Below are positions 1 to 7,422 of a stretch of DNA of 15,430 bases, piece after piece (positions within the stretch are counted from its first letter, which is position 1; each line of letters starts with the position of its first letter). Source of the DNA: an uncultured Clostridia bacterium (lineage in GTDB: Bacteria; Bacillota; Clostridia; Christensenellales; Pumilibacteraceae). The notes beneath the pieces were generated by a model. It saw only the letters and a list, made by a program, of their open reading frames with translations. It did not search any database and was not told the DNA's origin. The stretch is from positions 1 through 15,430 of the forward strand of contig CANDJX010000026.1 of assembly GCA_947385185.1 (NCBI GenBank), given 5' to 3'. A program made the translations under genes and the position numbers.

Positions 1-265
1 TTTCAAAGAACGTGAGGTGCGACGCGTCGCCCACTTCTTCGATATCGCCCGTGCGCACGCACTTCTGCACGTCGGCAAGGCGCGTGCCCTGAGGGTGCTT
101 CTGACCGAGCAGGTACGGCACGAGCGGATGCATTCCCGCCGTCGTGAACAGCACGGTCGGGTCGTTTTCGGGGATAAGAGACGCCGAGCCTATGAGCGCG
201 TGCCCTTTTGATTTGTAAAAATCGAACCACATTTGACGCAATTGCGCAGCATTGATTTTTTTCAT
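1..265 (-). CDS. alaS: Alanyl-tRNA synthetase, N-terminal fragment (partial at window edge)
   Basis: Reading the minus strand from the ATG at 265-263 gives 88 codons that stay open to the window edge, so only the 5' end of the gene is present. The protein starts MKKINAAQLRQMWFDFYKSK and has the AlaRS class II features YKSKGH, SASLIPENDPTVLFTTAG (start of the aminoacylation domain, motif 1 region) and QKCVRTGDIEEVGD followed by HLTFFE. The enzyme charges tRNA-Ala in the cytoplasm. Residues after TTAG read MHPLVPYLLGQKHPQG instead of the MNQFKD-type segment of E. coli-like AlaRS, which suggests a different bacterial AlaRS subtype. The gene starts about 105 bp beyond the stop of the HAD gene upstream and probably has its own promoter (TATAAT at 289-294). 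The Shine-Dalgarno is weak (AAGAAAG just before ATG). Confidence 0.95.
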   Translation of the reverse strand, partial: MKKINAAQLRQMWFDFYKSKGHALIGSASLIPENDPTVLFTTAGMHPLVPYLLGQKHPQGTRLADVQKCVRTGDIEEVGDASHLTFFE

Positions 266-288
266 TTCTTTCTTATGTCCTGTAAAAA

Positions 289-294
289 ATTATA
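289..294 (-). promoter_or_regulatory. Probable -10 element of the alaS promoter
   Basis: The minus strand reads TATAAT here, about 23 nt before the alaS ATG, inside a short AT-rich stretch. No convincing -35 hexamer lies 16-18 bp upstream, so the promoter call rests on the -10 box and position only. The predicted leader is about 17 nt and has no room for a T-box. Confidence 0.4.
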
Positions 295-370
295 TACTAT
301 TTATTTGCCTTCGTCCGAGGCGCGTTGTTTTGATTCGGCGGAGCGGCTTATTCCGCTTCGACGCAATCGT

Positions 371-1003
371 TCATCCGAACACGATTCCGAGCAGGTCGCC
401 CGGTTTATCGATGAAATATTCCGGCTTATGTTCCGCGTAATCGCTTTCGTCGCCGAAACCGTATTTCGCAAAAGCGCAGTCCACGCGTTCGCCGCGGGCG
501 CAGTCTATGTCGAACACTCTGTCGCCCACCATGAGCGCGGGACGGGATACGAGCGCGCGGCGTATCTGCGCGGCTTTGCTCGATTCCTTTTCGGTGAAAT
601 CGACCCCGGCGGTACGCTCGAAGAACCTCGTCATACCCGACGTTTCGAGGATTTTGTCGAGAAAAACCTGCGGCTTACCGCTCGCGACCGACAGTTTTAC
701 GCCGCCGTCCGCCAGCGCTTTCACGGTATCGTACACGCCGTCGTACAGCCTGTACATATTTATGCCTTCGGCTACGTACTTTTCGCGATAAATTTTCAGT
801 CCCCGTTCGGCGTCCGTTTCGCTCAGTCCGCAATACGTGCGAAGCGACCACACGAGCGCCGGACCTATGAATTTTCTTAAGACCGATTCGCCCGGAACGG
901 GTACGCCGAGGACTCCGAGCGCGTAACGCACGCTGTGCATTATGCCCGCGCTGTTATCGATCAGCACGCCGTCCATGTCGAATATCACGTTCGAGTATCT
1001 CAT
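371..1003 (-). CDS. HAD-superfamily subfamily IA hydrolase, phosphoglycolate phosphatase-like
   Basis: A 210-residue protein with all four HAD motifs. Motif I is FDMDGVLIDN at 8-17 (nucleophile D9, acid/base D11). Motif II is VASGK with S108. Motif III is probably K143. Motif IV is GDRVFDID at 160-167. The helical cap between motifs I and II contains KFIGPALVWSLR, a pattern common in the Gph/5'-nucleotidase-like branch. The likely role is cytoplasmic dephosphorylation of a small phosphorylated metabolite; the substrate cannot be read from the sequence. The start codon overlaps the stop of glnS by 4 nt (ATGA), so translation is probably coupled; a weak AAGGA lies about 16 nt upstream. It is the last gene of the fhs-glnS-HAD unit. 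No clear intrinsic terminator follows: an AGCGG/CCGCT hairpin near 340-360 lacks a U-tract. Confidence 0.88.
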   Translation of the reverse strand: MRYSNVIFDMDGVLIDNSAGIMHSVRYALGVLGVPVPGESVLRKFIGPALVWSLRTYCGLSETDAERGLKIYREKYVAEGINMYRLYDGVYDTVKALADGGVKLSVASGKPQVFLDKILETSGMTRFFERTAGVDFTEKESSKAAQIRRALVSRPALMVGDRVFDIDCARGERVDCAFAKYGFGDESDYAEHKPEYFIDKPGDLLGIVFG

Positions 1004-2625
1004 TTCGCTTTATAGCCGTCCTTAAGCCCGACTATGCGGTTGTATACAATGCCGTCCGATTTGATGTCGCGGACGAAATAACCCGTGCGCACGAACTGGA
1101 ACGAACTTCCTTTTTCCGCTTCGCCGAGGATCTTTTCGCCTTTTGCGGCGTATACGACAAGCGAATCGGGGTTCATTCTGTCCGCAAAATCTTCATGCAC
1201 GCCGTCGTAAGGCAGGAGCAGATGATCGTAGAAACGAGCTTCGAAGTCCACGCAGTCGTCGGCGTTCACCCAATGCACGACGCCTTTCGCTTTTACGCCA
1301 TCGACGTCGGAACCGACCGTTCCTTCCACAACTTCGCAAAGCACGTTCGGCTTGCCGTTTGAGTCGGTTTCATAACCCGTGCATTTCACGATATACGAAC
1401 TTTTGAGCCGCACGTACGCGCCGACCGTCAACCGCTTGTATTTAGGCGGAGGCACGACGGCGAAATCGCTTTCTTCGATATACAGGTGTTTGCCGACGGT
1501 AATCTTACGCTTGCCGGAGGTCGGATCGTTCGGATTTACCTCCGTTTCGCACTCCTCCGTCCAGCCGTCGGGACGGTTCGTTATCGTCAGGCGCAACGGC
1601 GACAGCACCGCCATTGCGCGCGGCGCGGTATCGTTGAGTTCGCTCCTTATGCAAGCCTCGAGCTGTTCGGGCGAGCATTCGCTGTCCGCCTTTGCGATAC
1701 CCGCTTCTTCCACGAATTTCAGAATGGAGGTCGGAGTATAACCGCGACGGCGGAGTCCGCATATCGTCGGCATTCTCGGATCGTCCCAACCGTCCACCTT
1801 GCCTTCGTCCACGAGCCGTTTGAGATACCGTTTGCTCATTATGGTACGTTCGATATTCAGCCGTGCGAACTCGCGCTGTTTAGGCGGATTCGGGAAAAAT
1901 TCTTTCAGATTGTCCACCACCCATTCGTAAAGCGGTCTGTGATTCTCGAACTCCAGACTGCAAAGCGAATGCGTGATACCTTCTATCGCGTCCTGAATGG
2001 GGTGCGCGAAATCGTAAAGAGGATATATGCACCACTTATCGCCCTGACGGTAATGCGACGTATGCAGGATCTTGTATATTACGGGATCGCGCATATTGAT
2101 GTTCGGCGACGACATATCTATTTTGGCGCGAAGAACGAGCTCGCCGTCGGCATATTTGCCCGTACGCATTTCTTCGAACAGACGGAGATTTTCTTCGACG
2201 CTCCGATTGCGGCACGCGCTTTCCTTGCCCGGCTCGGTGAGCGTGCCGCGCATCTCTCGCATAAGCTCGGCGGGAGTATCGTCCACGTACGCCAGACCTT
2301 TTTTGATTATGAGTTTCGCGCACTCGTAAGTTTTTTCGAAATAGTCGGACGCAAAAGTGATCTCGCCCTGCCAGCCCAGCCATTTTACGTCGCGGATAAT
2401 GGCGTTGACGTATTCGTCGTCCTCTTTCGCCGGATTGGTATCGTCGAAACGCAGATGACACTTTCCGCCGTAAGCTTTCGCCGTCATATAATAATTTATA
2501 TAGACGCTCTTTGCGTGACCTATGTGCAGGTATCCGTTCGGCTCGGGCGGTATGCGGGTGACGACTTCTTTCGTCCTGCCGCTCGCAATATCGTTATTTA
2601 TAACTTCCTCGATAAAGTTTGCCAT
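1000..2625 (-). CDS. glnS: Glutaminyl-tRNA synthetase
   Basis: A 541-residue class I synthetase, close to the usual bacterial length of about 550. It has the GlnRS signature RIPPEPNGYLHIGHAKS at 24-40 (HIGH box 34-37), DDTNPAKED at 61-69, and the KMSKS-type loop TIMSKR at 261-266. The C-terminal part is the beta-barrel anticodon-binding region. It attaches glutamine to tRNA-Gln directly, so this organism need not rely only on the GluRS/GatCAB route. The ATG at 2625 is one nucleotide beyond the fhs stop and is preceded by AAAGGA about 10 nt upstream, inside the fhs 3' end. The stop overlaps the HAD start by 4 nt. Co-transcription with fhs from the promoter at 4298-4326 is inferred. GluRS is excluded by the PPEPNGYLHIGHAKS signature and by the all-beta C-terminus. 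Confidence 0.97.
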   Translation of the reverse strand: MANFIEEVINNDIASGRTKEVVTRIPPEPNGYLHIGHAKSVYINYYMTAKAYGGKCHLRFDDTNPAKEDDEYVNAIIRDVKWLGWQGEITFASDYFEKTYECAKLIIKKGLAYVDDTPAELMREMRGTLTEPGKESACRNRSVEENLRLFEEMRTGKYADGELVLRAKIDMSSPNINMRDPVIYKILHTSHYRQGDKWCIYPLYDFAHPIQDAIEGITHSLCSLEFENHRPLYEWVVDNLKEFFPNPPKQREFARLNIERTIMSKRYLKRLVDEGKVDGWDDPRMPTICGLRRRGYTPTSILKFVEEAGIAKADSECSPEQLEACIRSELNDTAPRAMAVLSPLRLTITNRPDGWTEECETEVNPNDPTSGKRKITVGKHLYIEESDFAVVPPPKYKRLTVGAYVRLKSSYIVKCTGYETDSNGKPNVLCEVVEGTVGSDVDGVKAKGVVHWVNADDCVDFEARFYDHLLLPYDGVHEDFADRMNPDSLVVYAAKGEKILGEAEKGSSFQFVRTGYFVRDIKSDGIVYNRIVGLKDGYKAK

Positions 2626-2626
2626 A

Positions 2627-4267
2627 TCAGAAAAGTCCTTTGATCTCTCCGGTTTCGGTATTTATCGTCATGCCTTCGGCGGCGGGAGTTTTACCCAGTC
2701 CGGGCATGAGCAGAATTTTGCCGGTCACGGCGACGATAAAGCCCGCGCCCGCTCTGAAGTACAGCTCGCGTACGGTTATGCGGAAACCGCTCGGTCTGCC
2801 GAGTTTAGTCTGATCGTCGGACAGCGAATACTGAGTCTTGGCAATGCACACGGGCAGATTTTTGCAAGCCGGATCGTTTTCGAGCTTTTTAAGCATTTCG
2901 GCGGCTTCGGGCGTAAAATCCACTCCGTCCGCGCCGTAGATCCTTTTTGCGATAAGCCCGATCTTTTCTTCTATGCTTGCCGCAAGCGGATAAGCGTAGT
3001 CCATTTTTCCGTCGTAAGCGTCCATATGCTTTACGACTGCCGCGGCAAGTTCCTTTCCGCCTTCGCCGCCCCTGCTCCACACGTCGGCAAGACATACTTC
3101 CGCGCCGCGCTTCGCGCACTCATCGCGAAGGTACGCGATCTCCTCGTCGGTGTCCGTAACGAATTTGTTTATAGCCACGACGCAGGGCAGTTTATATACT
3201 TCGGTTATGTTTTCCACGTGCTTGAAAAGGTTGGGCGCACCTGCTTTAAGCGCCTCGACGTTCGGTTTCCCGGTTTCCGCTTTCGGTACTCCGCCGCCGT
3301 ATTTCAGCCCGCGCAACGTCGCGACGACGACCACGCACGACGGTTGGATCTCCGCCGCGCGGCACTTGATGTCGAGAAATTTTTCCGCGCCGAGATCGGC
3401 TCCGAAACCCGCTTCGGTAACTACGTAATCGGCATAGCTCATCGCCGCTTTCGATGCGATGATACTGTTGCAGCCGTGCGCGATGTTTGCAAACGGTCCG
3501 CCGTGGACGAACGCGGGCGTGCCCTCGAGCGTCTGGACGAGGTTGGGCTTTATCGCGTCCTTTAAGAGTATCGTCATCGCCTCGTCGGCTTTGAGCATTT
3601 TTGCGGTAACCGGATTGCCATCCTCGTCGCTTCCTATGACTATGCGACCGAGACGGGCTTTTAAGTCGGTCAGATCGCGGGCAAGACAGAATACCGCCAT
3701 GACCTCGCTTGCCGCCGTTATGTCGAAATGATCGGTGCGCTCGTTATACCCCACTCCGCAAGTCACCGTGCGTAAAGAGCGGTCGTTCACGTCAAGCGCG
3801 CGCCGCCACGTGACGTTTTTTATCCTTAAAGCGTTGCCCTGGAAAATATGATTGTCGATCATTGCGGACAGCAGATTATCCGCCGCCGCTATGGCGTGAA
3901 AATCGCCGTTGAAATGCAGGTTGATGTCGTCCATCGGCAAGACCTGCGCATAGCCGCCGCCCGTCGCGCCGCCTTTGATTCCGAACACCGGTCCGAGCGA
4001 AGGCTCGCGAAGCGCGAGGCACACGCTCTTGCCGAGTTTTTTCATTCCGTCGGCAAGACCGATCGAAACGGTGGTCTTGCCCTCGCCTGCGGGCGTGGGA
4101 TTTATAGCGGTGACAAGCACGACTTTGCCGCGCTTATCGCCCTTACACGAAACTTTGGCTTTGTATTTGCCGTAAAGCTCGAGGTCGTCCTCGCCTATCC
4201 CGATCGACGCCGCGATTTCGGTTATTTTCCGCGGCTTTGCCGCCGTTGCGATTTCTATATCGGTCAT
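2627..4267 (-). CDS. fhs: Formate--tetrahydrofolate ligase
   Basis: A 546-residue protein, the family length being about 555. It contains the P-loop INPTPAGEGKTTVSIGLADG starting near residue 56, then REPSLGPVFGIKGGATGGG and the HFNGDFHAI segment, all FTHFS hallmarks. It makes 10-formyl-THF from formate, THF and ATP in the cytoplasm, feeding purine and formyl-Met-tRNA synthesis or, in acetogens, the methyl branch of the Wood-Ljungdahl pathway. No other Wood-Ljungdahl gene is in the window, so acetogenesis cannot be claimed. The ATG at 4267 has an excellent AAGGAG 5 nt upstream. A promoter TTGAGG-17 bp-TAGAAT lies at 4298-4326 and overlaps the recD2 3' end. It is the first gene of the unit with glnS (1-nt gap) and the HAD gene. 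Confidence 0.98.
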   Translation of the reverse strand: MTDIEIATAAKPRKITEIAASIGIGEDDLELYGKYKAKVSCKGDKRGKVVLVTAINPTPAGEGKTTVSIGLADGMKKLGKSVCLALREPSLGPVFGIKGGATGGGYAQVLPMDDINLHFNGDFHAIAAADNLLSAMIDNHIFQGNALRIKNVTWRRALDVNDRSLRTVTCGVGYNERTDHFDITAASEVMAVFCLARDLTDLKARLGRIVIGSDEDGNPVTAKMLKADEAMTILLKDAIKPNLVQTLEGTPAFVHGGPFANIAHGCNSIIASKAAMSYADYVVTEAGFGADLGAEKFLDIKCRAAEIQPSCVVVVATLRGLKYGGGVPKAETGKPNVEALKAGAPNLFKHVENITEVYKLPCVVAINKFVTDTDEEIAYLRDECAKRGAEVCLADVWSRGGEGGKELAAAVVKHMDAYDGKMDYAYPLAASIEEKIGLIAKRIYGADGVDFTPEAAEMLKKLENDPACKNLPVCIAKTQYSLSDDQTKLGRPSGFRITVRELYFRAGAGFIVAVTGKILLMPGLGKTPAAEGMTINTETGEIKGLF

Positions 4268-4297
4268 AAATTCTCCTTCATGTCAGACTTATTCTTT

Positions 4298-4326
4298 ATT
4301 CTATCACAAACGATCGAAAACCTCAA
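4298..4326 (-). promoter_or_regulatory. Promoter of the fhs-glnS-HAD unit
   Basis: On the minus strand TTGAGG (4321-4326) and TAGAAT (4298-4303) are separated by exactly 17 bp. The predicted start is near 4291, giving a leader of about 24 nt that holds the AAGGAG of fhs. The -35 hexamer lies just before the recD2 stop codon would be passed, so recD2 read-through may also contribute. Confidence 0.6.
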
Positions 4327-4330
4327 ACGA

Positions 4331-6538
4331 TTAAGGGGCGTTATCGGTATCAAAATTTCCGTATAACATCGACATTTTGCGGCTGACTTCGATCAAAAAC
4401 CGTCCGAGCATAGTCTGACGCTTGCTTATATAATTGTTCCGCACCATTCTCGAAACGCCGTCTTCGGTTCCGACGAGCACGACGAGACTCTTCGCCCGCG
4501 TGATAGCGGTATAAAGCAGATTGCGCGTCATTATCATGGGGTGACCTCCGGCTATCGGTATCACTACGCCGTCGTATTCGCTGCCTTGACTCTTATGTAC
4601 GGTCACCGCGTATGCGAGCATGAGCTGATTCCTGTCCTCGCCGGCATAGGTCACGCGCCGTCCGTCCTCGAACTCGACGAGGATTTCGCCGCTGTCCGTG
4701 CGCACTTCGGTAACAAACCCCATATCGCCGTTGAACACACCCGTGCCCGACGAATAATTCTTCACCCACATGAGGTTGTAATTATTTACGACGTGCATCA
4801 CCTTATCGCCAGCCGCGAACGCGGTATCGCCTATTACGATCTCCCTGTCAGGCTTGCCTATGATCCCCGCGCGAAGCAGTCTGTTCAGATTGAGGACGCC
4901 GGCTTCGCCGCTTTTCATGGGACAAAGCACCTGCAGCCTGCCCGCGTCGCAACCGAGATATTTCGGCAAGCGGCGGGTTATTAAGTCCACCGTGATTTTA
5001 GCGCTCTCCGCCGCGCTTTCGCTTCGCAGGAAAAAGAAATCGTTCCCGCCTCGAAGATCGGGCATTTCGCCCGCGTTGATCTTATGCGCGTTGACGATTA
5101 TGCGCCCGTTCTCGTCCTGACGGTAAATGCGCGTCAGTTTCGCGACCGGGATTATACCGCACGAAATGACGTCGGCAAGCGCGTTGCCCGCGCCCACGCT
5201 CGGAAGCTGATCGGCGTCGCCGACTATAACGAGCTTGGCGTCGTCGCGCAGCTCGCCGAGAAGGTCGGACAGCAGATTGACGTCCACCATGGAAAACTCG
5301 TCGATCACTATCGCGTCCGAATTCAGTCCGCCACCCTCGTCGCCGCTGTTTTCCGCCATAAGCGCGCGGTGAATCGTGGACGCGTCCGCGCCCGTCGACT
5401 CCGACAGTCTTTTCGCCGCCCTACCGGTCGGAGCCATGAGCTTGACCGAAAATCCGTGCGCTTTCAGTATGCCGAGTATGCAGCGGACGATGGTCGTCTT
5501 GCCCGTGCCCGGTCCGCCGGTAATGACGGAAACGCCGTTCTTAAGCGCGGAAACGATCGCGTTTTTCTGTTCGGAATGAAAAGAAACGCGTTCTGTGCGC
5601 TCGAACTCGGCGATCTCGTCGAAGCAATCGGGCAACGCGCGGTTGGAGGATTCGAGCATACGGCACAGCTTGTTCGCCGCCGTATACTCGGCGCGGTACA
5701 GTCCCGCCGACATGATCGCACGCTCGCCCTCGTACTCCACTTCGCGCAGCTTTCTCGAAATAAGCATTTCGGAAACGTTTTTTTCTATAAGTTCTCCGTC
5801 GTCCAGACCAAGCAGTCCGTCCGTTTCTTCGATAAGCGCGGCGCGCGTCATAAGCGTGTTGCCGCTCTTTTCCGAATTCTCGCCGAGCGTGTAAAGCAGT
5901 CCCGCGCGTACGCGGAAATCGCTTTTCTTATCGATCCCGAGCGACGCCGCCATGCGGTCGGCGGTCAGAAAACCTATACCCTTGACGTCTTCGATAAGAC
6001 GATACGGATTCGTGCTCACCATGGCGACGGTGTGCTCTTTATACTCGTTGAAAATCTTAAGCGCAAGCCCGCTCGTGACTCCGTATTCCATAAGAAAGCT
6101 CATGGCTTCGGCGGCGATCCGGACTTCGTTGTACGACGACGCGATCTCTTTCGCCATACGGTTGCTTATGCCCGAAACCTTCGTAAGCCGTTCGGGATAA
6201 TTTTCGATAACGTCGAACGTTTCGCCGCCGAACCTCGACACGATCGCTTCGGCGCGTTTCGGACCTATCCCTTTTATCATGCCGCTGCCGAGGAACTGTA
6301 TCATGCCGTATATACTGTCCGGACGTTCGAGCCGCACCGAGTCCGCTTTCAGCTGTCTGCCGAACTTAGGATGAGTGACGAAGTTGCCCGAACAGGATAC
6401 GTAACTGCCTTCGCCCGCGGGCGGAAATACGCCCACTACCGTAAACGGTTGCAGGTCGGTTTCCACCGTAGCTATCGTATAGCCGTTTTCCTCGTTGCGA
6501 AAGCGTATTTCCGCGATTGTTCCTTTGATTTCGGTCAT
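4331..6538 (-). CDS. recD2: RecD2-type DNA helicase (RecD/TraA family ATPase)
   Basis: A 735-residue helicase when started at the ATG at 6538-6536 (MTEIKGTIAEIRF). It has an N-terminal OB-like region and helix-hairpin-helix segments around residues 85-140 (MIKGIGPKRAEAI, TKVSGISNRMAKEI). Walker A is TGGPGTGKTT near 340-349, Walker B is IVIDEFSMVD near 411-420, and motif III is VGDADQLPSVGAGN. The C-terminal motifs are VTVHKSQGSEYD and LLYTAITRAKS. RecD2 proteins are 5'-3' superfamily 1B helicases that act without RecBC in repair and replication-fork maintenance; no recB, recC or addAB lies nearby. A GTG six codons upstream (6556) lies inside the -10 element of a good promoter, so the ATG at 6538 is preferred. 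No Shine-Dalgarno precedes it. Confidence 0.93.
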   Translation of the reverse strand: MTEIKGTIAEIRFRNEENGYTIATVETDLQPFTVVGVFPPAGEGSYVSCSGNFVTHPKFGRQLKADSVRLERPDSIYGMIQFLGSGMIKGIGPKRAEAIVSRFGGETFDVIENYPERLTKVSGISNRMAKEIASSYNEVRIAAEAMSFLMEYGVTSGLALKIFNEYKEHTVAMVSTNPYRLIEDVKGIGFLTADRMAASLGIDKKSDFRVRAGLLYTLGENSEKSGNTLMTRAALIEETDGLLGLDDGELIEKNVSEMLISRKLREVEYEGERAIMSAGLYRAEYTAANKLCRMLESSNRALPDCFDEIAEFERTERVSFHSEQKNAIVSALKNGVSVITGGPGTGKTTIVRCILGILKAHGFSVKLMAPTGRAAKRLSESTGADASTIHRALMAENSGDEGGGLNSDAIVIDEFSMVDVNLLSDLLGELRDDAKLVIVGDADQLPSVGAGNALADVISCGIIPVAKLTRIYRQDENGRIIVNAHKINAGEMPDLRGGNDFFFLRSESAAESAKITVDLITRRLPKYLGCDAGRLQVLCPMKSGEAGVLNLNRLLRAGIIGKPDREIVIGDTAFAAGDKVMHVVNNYNLMWVKNYSSGTGVFNGDMGFVTEVRTDSGEILVEFEDGRRVTYAGEDRNQLMLAYAVTVHKSQGSEYDGVVIPIAGGHPMIMTRNLLYTAITRAKSLVVLVGTEDGVSRMVRNNYISKRQTMLGRFLIEVSRKMSMLYGNFDTDNAP

Positions 6539-6546
6539 TAAATAAC

Positions 6547-6575
6547 AGTATACCACTTAAACGAAAGTTACGCAA
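6547..6575 (-). promoter_or_regulatory. recD2 promoter, giving an almost leaderless transcript
   Basis: The minus strand reads TTGCGT (6570-6575), 17 bp, TATACT (6547-6552). The ATG of recD2 begins 8 nt after the -10 box, so transcription would start at 6540-6539, one or two nucleotides before the start codon. The promoter lies directly downstream of the rpmA terminator. Confidence 0.65.
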
Positions 6576-6589
6576 CGATTTTATAAATA

Positions 6590-6624
6590 AAAAGAAAAAC
6601 GGACGGGTTCCGAAAACCTGTCCG
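6590..6624 (-). terminator. Rho-independent terminator of rplU-rpmA
   Basis: On the minus strand the arms CGGACAGGTT (6624-6615) and AACCCGTCCG (6609-6600) form a stem with one A-C mismatch and a 5-nt loop, followed at once by TTTTTCTTTTT. It begins 25 nt after the rpmA stop. The U-tract occurs only on the minus strand, which sets the direction. Confidence 0.88.
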
Positions 6625-6648
6625 TTCGTAATTTGTGATTATTAAGGT

Positions 6649-6936
6649 TTACGCGGGATATACCGAAACCTTTTTACGGGTCTTATCGTATCTCTCGAAC
6701 TTGACTACGCCGTCCGCTTTTGCGAAAAGCGTATCGTCGCTGCCTCTGCCTACGTTCTCGCCGGCGTGAAATTTGGTTCCGCGCTGACGGACGAGGATAT
6801 TGCCCGCTTTGACGATTTCACCCGAATATCTCTTGACGCCGAGGCGCTGTGCGTTGCTGTCTCTGCCGTTTTTGGTCGAGCCGCCGCCCTTCTTATGAGC
6901 CATGAGGACAAGCGGTCTGAATGCGAATATATTCAT
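6649..6936 (-). CDS. rpmA: 50S ribosomal protein L27 (bL27), with N-terminal extension
   Basis: A 95-residue protein whose body MAHKKGGGSTKNGRDSNAQR is the classic bL27 start. L27 sits at the peptidyl-transferase centre, where its N-terminal tail reaches the active site. The ATG at 6936 has AAGGAG 9 nt upstream. The internal ATG at 6903 (residue 12) has no ribosome binding site, so the extended start is chosen. This adds 11 residues (MNIFAFRPLVL) before MAHKKGG. Firmicutes L27 usually carries an N-terminal extension that the protease Prp removes, at a site of the type LQFF|A, and prp usually lies between rplU and rpmA. Here the extension lacks the FF-A motif and no prp gene lies between the two. 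The gene follows rplU by 21 nt and is followed by a terminator. Confidence 0.97.
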   Translation of the reverse strand: MNIFAFRPLVLMAHKKGGGSTKNGRDSNAQRLGVKRYSGEIVKAGNILVRQRGTKFHAGENVGRGSDDTLFAKADGVVKFERYDKTRKKVSVYPA

Positions 6937-6957
6937 TATAATGATCTCCTTGAATTT

Positions 6958-7257
6958 TTAAGCGATTTTCGTGATCTTCACTTTCGTGAATGCCTGTCTG
7001 TGACCGTTTCTGACGCGTTCGTTCTTCTTTGCCTTATACTTGAACACAACGATCTTTTTGGTCTTGCCCTGTTTGACGATCTCGCCGCATACCTTTGCTT
7101 TGACTTCCCCGCCGGTCGCGATCTTGTCGCCGTCAACCGTCATAATGGCGGTGAACTCCACCTTGGCTCCCGCTTCGCCATCCAGTCTTTCCACCTCGAT
7201 AACGTCGCCGGCCTCGACTTTGTACTGTTTGCCGCCCGTAAGTATTACTGCGTACAT
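6958..7257 (-). CDS. rplU: 50S ribosomal protein L21 (bL21)
   Basis: A 99-residue protein, normal for the family, starting MYAVILTGGKQYKVEAGDVI and ending in the typical basic segment GHRQAFTKVKITKIA. It binds 23S rRNA and works with L20. The ATG at 7257 has a near-perfect AAGGAGGT 6 nt upstream. It is the first gene of rplU-rpmA, transcribed from the consensus promoter at 7350-7378 with a leader of about 86 nt that can fold. The short open interval to rpmA is only 21 nt, so the usual prp gene is missing from between them. Confidence 0.98.
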   Translation of the reverse strand: MYAVILTGGKQYKVEAGDVIEVERLDGEAGAKVEFTAIMTVDGDKIATGGEVKAKVCGEIVKQGKTKKIVVFKYKAKKNERVRNGHRQAFTKVKITKIA

Positions 7258-7343
7258 TTAGCTACCTCCTTCACTTGATGTTTCCGCCGGCAAAGGTTGC
7301 GCGCTACTAAAGCGCACATTAAAAGACCCGTTCCGAGCGGTTC
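7258..7343 (-). promoter_or_regulatory. Structured leader of rplU-rpmA (possible L21 leader)
   Basis: The predicted 5' UTR of about 86 nt contains a 7-bp hairpin: GTGCGCT (7317-7311), loop TTAGT, AGCGCGC (7305-7299). A second, weaker CCG/CGG pairing lies nearer the 5' end. L21 leaders that bind a ribosomal protein are known in Firmicutes. I see structure in the right place but cannot confirm a match to the known consensus. Confidence 0.4.
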
Positions 7344-7349
7344 TGCGAT

Positions 7350-7378
7350 ATTATACAATACCGTTCGGCATAAGTCAA
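7350..7378 (-). promoter_or_regulatory. Promoter of rplU-rpmA
   Basis: The minus strand has TTGACT (7373-7378), a 17-bp spacer and TATAAT (7350-7355), a near-perfect sigma-A promoter as expected for a ribosomal protein unit. The predicted start is near 7343. Confidence 0.88.
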
Positions 7379-7422
7379 GCGTTTTTTGAGACCTCGAAGT
7401 AAATTATATAGGAACTTACGGT

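Noticed and set aside
6539..6556. Upstream GTG start for recD2
   Set aside because: It lies within the -10 element of the recD2 promoter, so it would not be in the main transcript.
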